9,164 nucleotides of DNA from an uncultured Megasphaera sp. (GCA_902464195.1 CABQJB010000078.1:1-9164), one strand, 5' to 3'. Counted from the stretch's first letter, positions 1 to 7,597 are shown. The notes: generated by a model from the letters alone, not told the origin. A program made the numbers and translations.

Positions 1-18
1 TTTCAGGACGGCCCCTAC
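1..18 (-). repeat. REP-like GTAGGGG element, truncated by window edge
   Basis: Read on the minus strand this is GTAGGGGCCGTCC, the 5' half of the hairpin family found throughout the window. Only one stem arm is visible because the window starts here. Directly outside its GTA (positions 19-32) are two 7-bp repeats, read on the minus strand as GTTAGTG and GCTAGTA, in the same phase as at the other copies. Class assignment rests on similarity to the complete copies at 3615-3641 and 7594-7620. Confidence 0.6.
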
Positions 19-85
19 TAGCCACTAACCCCCAATTTGTGGTAAAGTAGAACCATATCATCATTGCAGAGGGGAGCTATGAGAA

Positions 86-1060
86 ATGAAAAAAAAGAAG
101 ATATATGTACTGGCCTGCGGCGGAACGATTGCCGGCAGGGCCGCGTCGGCCGATGATTTGACGGGTTATGCTGCCGGCCAGACGTCGATTGACGAATTGC
201 TGGCGGCCGTGCCTCAGCTGGCGGACTATGCCGACGTGCAGGGCGAACAGTTCTGCAACATCGACAGTTCGGATATGACTGAAGATTTATGGCTGTCTCT
301 GGCCAATCGGGTCCAGGAAATAGCCGACCGGGAAGACGTGGACGGCATCGTCATCACCCACGGTACGGATACGATGGAGGAAACGGCGTATTTCCTCGAC
401 CTCACGGTCCACACCATCAAGCCCGTCGTCCTCACGGGCTCCATGCGGCCGGCTACGGCCATCAGTGCCGATGGGCCGCTGAACCTGTTGGAAGCGGTCC
501 AGGCCGCGTCCTGGACGGACCTGGGGAAATACGGCGTCGTCATCGTCATGAACAGCATCGTCCACAGTGCCCGCTTCGTCGAAAAGACGGATACGACCCA
601 TGTCGATACCTTCAAGGGCCGTCAGATGGGCAGCCTGGGCTATATGCAGGACGGCCGGCCCAGATTGTACCAACAGCCCCTGCGCAAGCATACGTGGTCA
701 TCGGACCTGGCTGCGCCTAAGGAACTGCCGGCTGTGGCCATCGTCTATGCCTACGTAGGACTCACTGCCGACGACGTATGCCGTCTGGCAGACGGGAAGG
801 CGGGCATCGTCCTGGCCGGCCTCGGTCACGGCAAGGTACCTGAACCAGTCTGGCAGGCCTTGCAGCCCTTGATGGAACAGGGACTCGTCGTCGTCCGCGC
901 CGCCCGCGCCCTGGGCGGTATGGTCACCCAGGTCCCTGCTTATGACGGAACGGTCACGGCCGACTCCCTGACGCCGCAGAAGGCTAAGATCCTCCTGCAG
1001 CTGGCATTGCCCCATACGACGGACCGGGATAAGATACAGGCCATCTTCGATGCCTATTGA
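86..1060 (+). CDS. L-asparaginase, type II-like sequence without signal peptide
   Basis: Predicted to hydrolyse L-asparagine to aspartate and ammonia. The 324-residue length fits the bacterial asparaginase family. Both signature segments are present: the N-terminal GGTIAG, with the likely nucleophile T14, and ITHGTDTMEET at 90-100, with T94 and D95. Other expected active-site positions can be placed: Y28, S61 in NIDSSDM, and K167 in VEKTDTT. Residue 11 is Cys where many homologues have Thr. The N-terminus (MKKKKIYVLACGG) runs straight into the first strand, so there is no signal peptide and a cytoplasmic enzyme is inferred. The start is chosen for the AGAGGGGAG ribosome site at 68-76. An out-of-frame ATG at 79 is ignored. 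A possible extended -10 (TGG then TAAAGT, 40-48) has no convincing -35. No terminator is visible before the next gene. Some activity on glutamine cannot be excluded. Confidence 0.93.
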   Translation: MKKKKIYVLACGGTIAGRAASADDLTGYAAGQTSIDELLAAVPQLADYADVQGEQFCNIDSSDMTEDLWLSLANRVQEIADREDVDGIVITHGTDTMEETAYFLDLTVHTIKPVVLTGSMRPATAISADGPLNLLEAVQAASWTDLGKYGVVIVMNSIVHSARFVEKTDTTHVDTFKGRQMGSLGYMQDGRPRLYQQPLRKHTWSSDLAAPKELPAVAIVYAYVGLTADDVCRLADGKAGIVLAGLGHGKVPEPVWQALQPLMEQGLVVVRAARALGGMVTQVPAYDGTVTADSLTPQKAKILLQLALPHTTDRDKIQAIFDAY

Positions 1061-1085
1061 GGCCTGCAAATCACGGCTCTATGCC

Positions 1086-1114
1086 TTCCCTAATAGGGCG
1101 GGGTGTGATAAAAT
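1086..1114 (+). promoter_or_regulatory. Probable promoter of the SLH gene pair
   Basis: An extended -10 (TGA at 1106-1108 then TAAAAT at 1109-1114) lies 75 bases before the first SLH start. The -35 at 1086-1091 (TTCCCT) is weak at a 17-base spacer, as is usual with extended -10 promoters. A short perfect palindrome, CCCTAATAGGG (1088-1098), overlaps the -35 region and could be an operator, but it is short enough to be chance. Confidence 0.45.
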
Positions 1115-1188
1115 AAATAAGATATGAAACATAGGTATGCAATCCATGTATCCTTTACGACACTGACATAGATAGGAGCGAATGAATC

Positions 1189-2217
1189 ATGAACAAGTAC
1201 AAAAAATTGATGGTCATTACGGCCCTGACAGCCGCCCTCGGCACGTCGGCTTTTGCCGCCTCGACGGGGATTACGGATATCAGCAATTATTGGGGCAAAG
1301 ACGCTATCCAGTATTTTTATAATCAGCACTACATCAGCGGCACGAACGGCCAGTTCCGCCCGAACGAAGACATTACTCGTGAAGGGGCAGCTGCCATCAT
1401 CAACAACATGATCGGCGAAGACTCCAAAGTCAAGACGACCAATTTCAGCGACGTCAAGGGCCGCTGGTCCGAACGGGCCATCGCTTCGCTGGTCGACAAA
1501 CAGATCATGAGCGGTTACAGCAACGGTACGTTCAAACCGGAACAGAAGATCACCCGTGAAGAATTCGCCGTCATCGCCTACAACTACATGACCTATAAAG
1601 GCATGAACACCCTCGAAGGGGCCGCTCCCTATGCCGACGAAGCCAAGATTTCCAGCTGGGCCCGCCAGGCTGTCGACGCCCTGGCCGCTGCCGGCTACAT
1701 GAAGGGCGGCAACTACAACATGTTCAACCCGAAACAGTACGTCACCCGCGGCGAAGCCGTCAACGTCCTCTACCGCATCCTGACCGGCGTCAAGGAAACG
1801 ACGCAGAGCCAGGACGGCCTGGAAGCCAAGGCCTTCAAGGACATCAAAGACGTCTACGGTTCGGTCAAAGCCTTTGCCGCTGACGGCATTATGTACTGGC
1901 AGGGCGACAAGCTCCACATCGGCGTCAAAGACCCGAAGAACAAGCAGAAGCTGGCCGATGCTATTGCCGCCGACAAAGATATCCCGGCTGAATCGGTCTA
2001 TGTCCAGAAATCGACGTACAGCTATGACGACTACAAGAACCTCATGGCCCAGGCCGAAAAGATTTACAAGGCTACGGAAGCGACGAATGCCACCGTTTCG
2101 ACGGAACCGGATTACCTCAATGAAAAAGTCGTCCTTACGGTCAGCTCCATTTCTAAAGAAACGCAGAATAACCTCAATAAAGCTTTGGGCAGTGCCCTTC
2201 GCATCGTCATTCAGTAA
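1189..2217 (+). CDS. Secreted SLH-domain protein (first of tandem pair)
   Basis: A 342-residue exported surface protein. Residues 1-23 form a Sec signal peptide: Lys-rich start, hydrophobic core, and a likely cleavage after AFA. Three SLH domains follow at about 28-79, 85-137 and 147-200. Each carries the ITRE-type motif (ITRE 62-65, ITRE 121-124, VTRG 185-188) and a G-x-F-x-P turn or variant. SLH domains in Negativicutes are known to bind peptidoglycan-linked polymers and tether the outer membrane. Unlike OmpM-type proteins of this group, the remaining 130 or so residues are too short for a beta-barrel. They form a domain I do not recognise (about 212-342) with YGSV, GIMYW-GD, PDYLNEKVVLTV and a Leu/Lys-rich end. 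The same domain occurs in the next gene. The start has AGGAG at 1174-1178. An ATG at 1182 is out of frame. The stop lies 21 bases from the next start, implying an operon. Confidence 0.9.
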   Translation: MNKYKKLMVITALTAALGTSAFAASTGITDISNYWGKDAIQYFYNQHYISGTNGQFRPNEDITREGAAAIINNMIGEDSKVKTTNFSDVKGRWSERAIASLVDKQIMSGYSNGTFKPEQKITREEFAVIAYNYMTYKGMNTLEGAAPYADEAKISSWARQAVDALAAAGYMKGGNYNMFNPKQYVTRGEAVNVLYRILTGVKETTQSQDGLEAKAFKDIKDVYGSVKAFAADGIMYWQGDKLHIGVKDPKNKQKLADAIAADKDIPAESVYVQKSTYSYDDYKNLMAQAEKIYKATEATNATVSTEPDYLNEKVVLTVSSISKETQNNLNKALGSALRIVIQ

Positions 2218-2238
2218 TCGCAGCAGAGGAGGATTTCC

Positions 2239-3441
2239 ATGGTACGGAATAAAATCGCTGCCGTCCTGGCAGCTGCGGCCATCTTGTCTGTCAGTGCCGT
2301 TTCGGCCGATGCCCCTTATACGGACCTGGGCAGCCTGACCGACCGCGCGGCTGTCGATTACCTCTATGATACGCAGTGCCTGACCTTTGTCACAGGGGAT
2401 TCCTTTGAACCGAACCGGGTCCTGACCCGCGGCGACTTGGCTCAGCTGCTCTATAACTCGGCAGCCAATATCCCCCTGGCCCCGGTGGAAGCGGCCGGTG
2501 CCCGTGATGTGCCGTCCGGCACGGCTGGCGATGCTATGAACAGTGTCGCCGCCCAGGGTATCCTGGCAGGCTATCAGGATGGGAATTTCCATCCCGAAGA
2601 ACCGGTGAGCCGTGAAGAATTTGCCGACGTCATTTACCGGTACTTGCAGTATAATCAGCTGGCCGACCCGGACCAGGCCGTCAAGCCCTATGCTGATGCC
2701 GCGTCAATCAATCCGGCCTATGCCAAGGCCATCGACGTCCTGCACAGCAAGAACATCATGGTGCCGGCAGACAATTATTTCCATCCCAAAGAAGGCATGA
2801 CCCGGGCCGATGCCGCTCAGGTGTTTTACCACCTCATGCACTCTGACGGGGACTATACATCCCATGTCCAGGTCGAATCGCAGCTCATCAAGGCCATCAA
2901 TGCCGAGTACGGTTCGGTGCCGATCTATTTCCGCAGCGGCACGATGTACTGGGATGGCGATACGCTGGTCCTGGGCATCAAAGGCGCTCCCAGCAAATAC
3001 TTGCAGCAGCGCATCAATACGGACGTAGCCAAGCCGCAGGCCATCAAGATACGCCGCGTCTCCCTGAGCCACAGCGATTACAGCCAGCTCATGAATAAGG
3101 CCATCCATTGCGTCGTCGACAACGAAGGCGTTCAGAACTATGTCGGCGCCCTGCCGGACTACGTCAATGAACAAATCGTCCTCACCGTCCGCCATCCCGT
3201 CAGCAAGACCACACTGGCTGAACTGGCCAAACGCGTCGGCGCCGGCCGGGTCCGCCTGGAAACAGCACCCATTGCCGGAAAAGCACCCATCATCCAGGTA
3301 GCCGGACAGGCAGACACAGAGGAAGACACGGCTGTGACGACAGAAAACACGAAAAAAGAAACAAAACAACTCTATTCCAAACTCTTAGATGATACCACAT
3401 CAAGCGCCATCACCTCCGTCCAGAACGACGTGATGAAGTGA
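2239..3441 (+). CDS. Secreted SLH-domain protein (second of tandem pair)
   Basis: A 400-residue paralogue of the preceding gene. The signal peptide spans residues 1-23, with likely cleavage after VSA. Three SLH domains lie at about 26-75, 89-138 and 150-200, with motifs LTRG (62-65), SREE (124-127) and MTRA (187-190). The first domain is the most divergent. Residues of about 215-340 match the C-terminal domain of the neighbour: YGSV, GTMYWDGD, LGIK, YSQLMNKA, PDYVNEQIVLTV and SKTT. A Thr/Glu/Lys-rich tail of about 55 residues (345-400) is absent from the first paralogue. A strong AGAGGAGGA ribosome site at 2226-2234 fixes the start, and no promoter is evident in the 21-base gap. Co-transcription with the first SLH gene is inferred. 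Cell-envelope anchoring is likely. The role of the C-terminal domain is unknown. Confidence 0.9.
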   Translation: MVRNKIAAVLAAAAILSVSAVSADAPYTDLGSLTDRAAVDYLYDTQCLTFVTGDSFEPNRVLTRGDLAQLLYNSAANIPLAPVEAAGARDVPSGTAGDAMNSVAAQGILAGYQDGNFHPEEPVSREEFADVIYRYLQYNQLADPDQAVKPYADAASINPAYAKAIDVLHSKNIMVPADNYFHPKEGMTRADAAQVFYHLMHSDGDYTSHVQVESQLIKAINAEYGSVPIYFRSGTMYWDGDTLVLGIKGAPSKYLQQRINTDVAKPQAIKIRRVSLSHSDYSQLMNKAIHCVVDNEGVQNYVGALPDYVNEQIVLTVRHPVSKTTLAELAKRVGAGRVRLETAPIAGKAPIIQVAGQADTEEDTAVTTENTKKETKQLYSKLLDDTTSSAITSVQNDVMK

Positions 3442-3444
3442 TTT

Positions 3445-3470
3445 GTAGGGGACGCCCAAAGGGCGTCCCG
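3445..3470 (+). repeat. REP-like hairpin element (A-T variant)
   Basis: Begins with GTAGGGG. The stem arms GGGACGCCC (3449-3457) and GGGCGTCCC (3461-3469) are perfect 9-bp complements with an AAA loop. It lies 4 bases after the SLH stop codon. It has no T-run, so it is not an intrinsic terminator. An identical copy follows 56 bases later, in the same orientation. Confidence 0.8.
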
Positions 3471-3503
3471 CAGGTCGCAGGCGGCCGTTCGCAGGCCGTA
3501 GTA
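3469..3503 (+). repeat. 7-bp tandem repeats between two REP-like elements
   Basis: Five heptads can be read in register: CGCAGGT, CGCAGGC, GGCCGTT, CGCAGGC, CGTAGTA. The last ends exactly where the GGGG of the next REP begins. Units are degenerate, so the call rests on phase as well as similarity. Confidence 0.5.
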
Positions 3504-3526
3504 GGGGACGCCCAAAGGGCGTCCCG
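3501..3526 (+). repeat. REP-like hairpin element (A-T variant, second copy)
   Basis: Identical over 26 bases to the element at 3445, with the same perfect 9-bp stem and AAA loop. The downstream flanks (CGCAGG versus CGCAAG, then GTTCGC in both) are also similar. This suggests a local direct duplication of a hairpin plus its flank. Confidence 0.8.
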
Positions 3527-3541
3527 CAAGCCGCAGTTCGC

Positions 3542-3574
3542 AAAAAAGCTGTCCTCATAGGACAGCTTTTTTTA
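3542..3574 (+). terminator. Bidirectional intrinsic terminator between SLH pair and HAD gene
   Basis: The arms AGCTGTCC (3547-3554) and GGACAGCT (3560-3567) enclose the loop TCATA. An A-run precedes the stem (3542-3547) and a T-run follows it (3567-3573). Both strands therefore carry a hairpin followed by U residues. It fits termination of the plus-strand SLH operon and of the convergent minus-strand phosphatase gene. The hairpin core is nearly the same as in the terminator at 7836-7873. Confidence 0.9.
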
Positions 3575-3609
3575 TTAGCAGTTAGCAGTTAACCCCTAAC
3601 CCCTAGCCC
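3575..3609 (+). repeat. 7-bp tandem repeats
   Basis: Five consecutive heptads: TTAGCAG twice, then TTAACCC, CTAACCC and CTAGCCC. They sit between the terminator and the minus-strand REP copy at 3615. The first two units are identical and the rest differ by a few bases. Confidence 0.65.
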
Positions 3610-3614
3610 CAAGG

Positions 3615-3641
3615 CGGGCCGCCCTTTGGGACGGCCCCTAC
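3615..3641 (-). repeat. REP-like hairpin element (C-G variant)
   Basis: On the minus strand it starts GTAGGGGCCGTCCC and has the loop AAA, then GGGCGGCCCG. The arms pair over nine positions with one G-T wobble. Two heptads (GAGCCAC on the plus strand, 3642-3655) abut its GTA end. It lies about 20 bases after the stop of the phosphatase gene, on that gene's coding strand. Confidence 0.75.
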
Positions 3642-3661
3642 GAGCCACGAGCCACGAAGCT

Positions 3662-4312
3662 TCACACTCCGAAGAGTTCCCCCAGTTCTTCCCGTGTGTC
3701 GATGAGGTATGTCGGCTGGAGGGATTTGAGGAAGTCCCGGTCGCGGAAGCCCCAGGTGACGAGGGCTGCGTCGAGGCCGGCGTTATCGGCCGTTTCTTTG
3801 TCGACTTCCGAGTCGCCGACGTAGATGGCGTCGTCTTTGGCACAGCCCAGGCGCTTCAGGGCTTCCCAGACCATGTCCGGTGCCGGTTTTTTGCGGTACA
3901 TCGGCGTTTCGCCCAAGGAGAAATCGACGTAGTCCTTGAAATATTCGTCGTGCAGCTCGGAAACGGCGCCCTGGCCTTTGTTGGAGACGATGGCCATGTG
4001 ATAGCCGGCCGCTTTGAGCCGGCCCAGGACCTGGGGGATGCCGGTGTAGGGGAAGGTCGTCGTCTGGCAATGAGCGCTGTAGTAGGCGATGAATTCTTCC
4101 GTCATCGTCCGCCGCAGGCCTTCCGGCGCATCTGGAGCGGCCTTGTCGATGAAGCCGTCGTAGCCGAAGCCCAGGCAGGGGCGGATGGCATCCTGCGTCA
4201 TGGCGGGCAGGCCGTGGCAGGCGAAAACATAGTTCAAACTTTTCGTCAATTCGTCCAGCGTATCCAGGACGGTACCGTCCATATCGAAGACGATGGCTTT
4301 ATATTTTTGCAT
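3662..4312 (-). CDS. HAD-superfamily phosphatase, phosphoglycolate-phosphatase-like
   Basis: A 216-residue subfamily IA HAD hydrolase, which would remove phosphate from a small phosphorylated metabolite in the cytoplasm. All four HAD motifs are visible: DMDGTVLDT near the N-terminus with the nucleophile and acid Asp, the motif II Ser in IVSNKGQG, the motif III Lys in RKKPAPD, and the motif IV acidic pair in YVGDSEVD. A helical cap lies between motifs I and II. Sequence character is closest to Gph or PpaX-type enzymes, but substrate cannot be read from sequence. The reading frame extends upstream to a TTG at 4336. I prefer the ATG at 4312, because AAAGGAG (plus-strand 4321-4327) sits 8 bases before it and the protein then begins MQKYKAIVFDMDG, as is usual. 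It is transcribed divergently from the 750-residue protein gene and convergently to the SLH pair. Confidence 0.88.
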   Translation of the reverse strand: MQKYKAIVFDMDGTVLDTLDELTKSLNYVFACHGLPAMTQDAIRPCLGFGYDGFIDKAAPDAPEGLRRTMTEEFIAYYSAHCQTTTFPYTGIPQVLGRLKAAGYHMAIVSNKGQGAVSELHDEYFKDYVDFSLGETPMYRKKPAPDMVWEALKRLGCAKDDAIYVGDSEVDKETADNAGLDAALVTWGFRDRDFLKSLQPTYLIDTREELGELFGV

Positions 4313-4355
4313 GAAAAAGACTCCTTTGAAGGGCAAAAAAACAATTTACCCTTTT

Positions 4356-4384
4356 ATTATACGAAAGGGGCAATTAATCGGCAA
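4356..4384 (-). promoter_or_regulatory. Promoter of the HAD phosphatase gene
   Basis: On the minus strand, TTGCCG (4384-4379) and TATAAT (4361-4356) are separated by 17 bases. The -10 is a perfect consensus. The predicted transcript would start about 35-40 bases before the ATG at 4312, leaving room for the AAAGGAG site and arguing against the TTG start at 4336. Confidence 0.7.
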
Positions 4385-4411
4385 TAGGGAGTAGCTCATG
4401 ACGTCATCTTA

Positions 4412-4420
4412 TGCTACAAT
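4412..4420 (+). promoter_or_regulatory. Extended -10 promoter of the 4458-galU unit
   Basis: TGC followed by TACAAT (4415-4420) lies 37 bases before the ATG at 4458. No convincing -35 is present at 16-18 bases, consistent with an extended -10 promoter. The 10-bp perfect palindrome ATGACGTCAT (4398-4407) lies just upstream, between this and the divergent promoter, and might bind a regulator. A second TAAAAT (4437-4442) is too close to the start codon to serve. Confidence 0.5.
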
Positions 4421-4457
4421 GAGGAAAGAAGTTTGATAAAATAGAGGAGAGGATGAC

Positions 4458-6710
4458 ATGACAAACTTTTTGCCGTACGCTATCATAGCGGGCATAGCAA
4501 TCGTCTTTTTTGTAATTTGTTATATTATGTATTCCGGCGGAGGACACTCCGAGAGTAGTCCCCAAACGGAGAAAAAGGGGAACACGAAGACGAAGACGCG
4601 CTACGACAGCGAGCCGCAGCCGCTGCGCAGGGTCCAGCACCGCAGCCCGGCAACAGTTAAGCATGCCAGACAATTACCGAAGGAAGCGGACGACGAAGAA
4701 ACAGCCCCCTTGCCGAAAGTCCCGAAAATGACGCTGGGCGAACGGCGGGAACATCCGGAAGAAACGGCCTTTGTCACGACCAAAGGCGAAGCCGTCCGCC
4801 GCAATGGCAAAATCGTCTATAAAGAAGCGCCAAAGGCCCAGGAAACGCCGGTCCGTAAGGGACCCAATGCGGATGACCTCGATGCGACGCGCGTCCTGTC
4901 CCGCGATGAAATCCTGGAAGCCATGGAAAAGGTAGACAAAGAAGAAGCTGCCGCTTATAAGGCCCGCGAAGAAGAAGCCAAACTGGCCCGTCAGCGTCAG
5001 GCCGAACAGGAAAAAGAAGCCCAGGAACAACAGCTGGCCCGCAACCGGGAACGGCGTGAACAGGCCCGCCGCGAAGCCGCTGCGGCCAAGGAAGCCAATG
5101 CCCGCCGGGAAGAACGGGCGCGTTGGGCCGAAGAAGTGGCCCAGACCGAAGAAGACAAGCCGCCTCTGGCTGATATGGCCGCCATCGTCTCGGCCGACCT
5201 GGCCGCCAAAGATGGCGGGGCTGCCCCGGTTGTAAAGAAAACGGCTGCCCCGGCAGCTGAACGGGAAGCGTCCGAAACGGAAGCACCGAAGGACACGCAC
5301 CGCAAGCATATTCTCCGCGACGTCATGGCCGAAACGGCCAAAGCCGCTGGCCAGGCGGCCGGCACAGCCAAAGCCGTCGCCGATGCACCGGCAGCCGCCA
5401 GGAAACAAGCCGTATCCGAGGCGACACAGGTCATGGAAGGGCCTGTCGTCAGCGAAGGCATGAAAGCCGTCGCTTCCCAGCTGGAACAGACCCAGCGCAT
5501 GGAACCAATCCACATCGACTCGGCCATGACGGCCAAAAAGAAAGCCGTCCCGGAAGAAACGATGGTCATGCCGCCCATCCGGGCCCATAAGTCCCAGGAA
5601 AAGGCGACGCCTGTCGTCAAGCCGGCACCGGTCGTCAAACCGTCCCAGACGTCGTGGGATTCCAATACATCCGGCACCGATACGCGTAACCCGTCCCTGG
5701 GCAATGCGCCGCACTATGCGTCTGTATGGGAATCGGAAAGCACTGTCGATTCACCTGTCGTCCGCCAGTGCGTTTCCCACTTCCTGCGCCAGTACGGCGT
5801 CGTTTCGCCGGACCTGCAGCAGCAGACGGAATACATCACGTCGGCTGCCTTTGACCAAATCGGCTGCCAGACCGATGCAGAACGGCAGCAGGCCCTGGCT
5901 CCGCTCATCGTCCAGGAAGCCTTGCAGAACGTCCAGAAAGCCTATGCCGCTCATCCCGACGATTATGTCGGCACCATCGCCCTGCAGGCCTTTTACGATA
6001 TCGTCCACTGCTCGCCCATTTCGACGCGTCACCTGGTCGCCATCGATGCCTTGAAGGTCATGCCTTACCTGACGCAGGGACATTATCAGATACTGGCTAT
6101 CCTCTTATTGTTCCTGTATTCGCGCAACTCCCACAATGTCGATAAGGATTCGTTCTGCCGCTACATCGACAAGTACGTCTATCCCTTCCTGGATGGTTTC
6201 CCGACGGAACGGCCTTACTACCAGCAGCTCGACTATCTGCACTGCACGGCTTTTGAAGCCAAGGAAACGCATTTTGCCGAAATCCTGTCCGACTCGTATC
6301 CGCTCTTGTTCCGCTACCGCGGTTTCACAGAAGAAGAATTGCGCAAAGCCCTCAAGGGCAAACGGATCCCCGATGAATTCATCGTCCCGTCCTTTAATTC
6401 GCCCCTGGTCAAACTGGCCATGGTCGACGAAAGCATGGCCAAACGCTTTTTCCGCATGACCGGCATCAACGACCGCAACATGCAGGACCACATCCTGCGC
6501 CTGGCCAAGAAGCGCCCGGCCAACTTCAGCGGCGAAGAAGCCCTGGACATCATGGAAGATATTTCGCCGGTCCTGGCCGATCTCGGCGACATCTGGGACA
6601 GCTCGCTCCTGCGCGTATCGACGCTGTCGCTCCTGGGCCTGTACTTAGCTCAGGGCTTCGTCAAGGAAATCATTGGCGAAGAATTTGATTTGTCCCGCTG
6701 GTTTGAATAA
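4458..6710 (+). CDS. Membrane-anchored coiled-coil protein with C-terminal LPO_1073/Vpar_1526-like domain
   Basis: A 750-residue protein of unknown function. Residues 7-25 form one hydrophobic segment, with few charges before it, so an uncleaved membrane anchor is likely. Residues 30-150 are polar and low in complexity. Residues of about 150-232 are a Glu/Arg/Ala/Gln-rich coiled coil, followed by an Ala/Pro/Lys-rich linker to about 420. The last 330 residues look like a folded helical domain. It contains PYYQQLDYLHC, a Leu-rich segment near 545-555 (ILAILLLFLYSR), YPLLFRYRGF, and the ending GEEFDLSRWFE. From memory these resemble the uncharacterised LPO_1073/Vpar_1526 family. I could not verify this. 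The ribosome site AGAGGAGAGG (4443-4452) fixes the start. The stop is 11 bases before galU, whose ribosome site overlaps it, so co-expression is expected. Orientation in the membrane is not certain, and an apolipoprotein or TonB-like linker protein seems less likely. Confidence 0.7.
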   Translation: MTNFLPYAIIAGIAIVFFVICYIMYSGGGHSESSPQTEKKGNTKTKTRYDSEPQPLRRVQHRSPATVKHARQLPKEADDEETAPLPKVPKMTLGERREHPEETAFVTTKGEAVRRNGKIVYKEAPKAQETPVRKGPNADDLDATRVLSRDEILEAMEKVDKEEAAAYKAREEEAKLARQRQAEQEKEAQEQQLARNRERREQARREAAAAKEANARREERARWAEEVAQTEEDKPPLADMAAIVSADLAAKDGGAAPVVKKTAAPAAEREASETEAPKDTHRKHILRDVMAETAKAAGQAAGTAKAVADAPAAARKQAVSEATQVMEGPVVSEGMKAVASQLEQTQRMEPIHIDSAMTAKKKAVPEETMVMPPIRAHKSQEKATPVVKPAPVVKPSQTSWDSNTSGTDTRNPSLGNAPHYASVWESESTVDSPVVRQCVSHFLRQYGVVSPDLQQQTEYITSAAFDQIGCQTDAERQQALAPLIVQEALQNVQKAYAAHPDDYVGTIALQAFYDIVHCSPISTRHLVAIDALKVMPYLTQGHYQILAILLLFLYSRNSHNVDKDSFCRYIDKYVYPFLDGFPTERPYYQQLDYLHCTAFEAKETHFAEILSDSYPLLFRYRGFTEEELRKALKGKRIPDEFIVPSFNSPLVKLAMVDESMAKRFFRMTGINDRNMQDHILRLAKKRPANFSGEEALDIMEDISPVLADLGDIWDSSLLRVSTLSLLGLYLAQGFVKEIIGEEFDLSRWFE

Positions 6711-6721
6711 GGAGCATCGTT

Positions 6722-7597
6722 GTGAAAAAAATCCGTAAAGCCGTCATCCCGGCGGCCGGGTTCGGCACCCGTTTCCTGCCGGCAACGAAGGCGACACCGA
6801 AAGAAATGCTGCCTATCGTCGATAAGCCGACGATCCAGTATATCGTCGAAGAAGCCCTGCAGAGCGGCATCGAAGAAATCCTCATCATCAGCGGCCACGC
6901 CAAACGGGCCATTGAAGACCATTTCGATACCAATCCGGGACTGGAACTGCACCTGGAAGAAAGCCATAAGATGGGGCTTCTGAATATGGTCCGCAGTATC
7001 TCTGAAATCAATATCCACTACATCCGGCAGAAACACATGCGGGGCCTGGGCGACGCCATCCTATGCGCCCAGTCCTTCATTGCCGATGAACCCTTTGCCA
7101 TCCTCCTCGGCGACGACGTCGTCTACAATGAAACCAATCCGGCCCTGCGCCAGATGATCGACTTGTACAACGACCTCGATGCCACCATCCTGGGCTGCCA
7201 GGAAGTACCCTTGGAAAAAGTGTCATCTTACGGCATCGTCCAGGGGACGCCTGTCGAAGGGAAGGGCATCCTGAAAGTCAACCGCGTCGTCGAAAAACCG
7301 GCTGTCGAAGAAGCGCCGAGCCGGACGGCTGTCCTCGGCCGCTACATCGTCACGCCGGACATCTTTGAAATCCTGGCCCATACCCAGCCGGGCAAGGGTG
7401 GAGAAATCCAGCTCACCGACGCCCTGCAGACCATGGCCAGCCGCGAAGCCGTCTACGCCTACTGCTTTGAAGGCAAACGCTACGACGTAGGCGACAAACT
7501 GGGCTTTTTAAAAGCCAACGTCGAATACGCCCTGCGCCGCCCCGACCTGGCCGCCCCGTTCCTCCAGTTCCTGAAGGACGTTGTTCGTGGTTCGTAG
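6722..7597 (+). CDS. galU: UTP-glucose-1-phosphate uridylyltransferase
   Basis: Makes UDP-glucose from UTP and glucose 1-phosphate in the cytoplasm, for envelope polysaccharides and galactose use. At 291 residues it is the usual bacterial GalU/GtaB length. The nucleotide-binding signature AAGFGTRFLPATKATPKEML is at residues 10-29, followed by PIVDKP. Also present are the LGDD metal and sugar site, GGEIQLTDAL, and YDVGDKLGFLKANVEYALRR. Residues GLGDA stand where many homologues have GLGHA. The start is GTG, with GGAG at 6711-6714 directly after the stop codon of the preceding gene, implying translational coupling. The final residues VRGS and the stop codon are unusual. Their codons lie in two 7-bp repeats (7583-7596), and the TAG stop is part of the GTAGGGG of the REP-like element at 7594. 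The catalytic core is unaffected. A transcript end at the terminator at 7836 is inferred. Confidence 0.95.
   Translation: MKKIRKAVIPAAGFGTRFLPATKATPKEMLPIVDKPTIQYIVEEALQSGIEEILIISGHAKRAIEDHFDTNPGLELHLEESHKMGLLNMVRSISEINIHYIRQKHMRGLGDAILCAQSFIADEPFAILLGDDVVYNETNPALRQMIDLYNDLDATILGCQEVPLEKVSSYGIVQGTPVEGKGILKVNRVVEKPAVEEAPSRTAVLGRYIVTPDIFEILAHTQPGKGGEIQLTDALQTMASREAVYAYCFEGKRYDVGDKLGFLKANVEYALRRPDLAAPFLQFLKDVVRGS
7583..7596 (+). repeat. Two 7-bp repeats forming the galU 3' end
   Basis: GTTCGTG and GTTCGTA are in phase with the GGGG of the following REP-like element, as at the other copies. They overlap the last codons of galU. The same heptad type is expanded to eight units at 7646-7701. Confidence 0.65.

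Noticed and set aside
1090..2592. 500-codon open frame on the minus strand across both SLH genes
   Set aside because: It is antisense to two well-supported SLH genes, has no ribosome site or recognisable domain, and its openness follows from GC-rich codon bias in the true frame.
3445..3526. REP-like hairpins as intrinsic terminators
   Set aside because: The stems are strong but no T-run follows, and real terminators are present nearby. Attenuation or RNA protection remains possible.
4313..4336. TTG start of the HAD phosphatase at 4336
   Set aside because: The AAAGGAG site lies inside this extension and serves the ATG at 4312; the extra eight residues are not family-like.
4674..5714. 346-codon minus-strand frame rich in Gly, Phe and Arg
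   Set aside because: It is antisense to the coiled-coil region of the 750-residue protein; its composition is a mirror of Ala/Glu/Lys codons, with no start signals.
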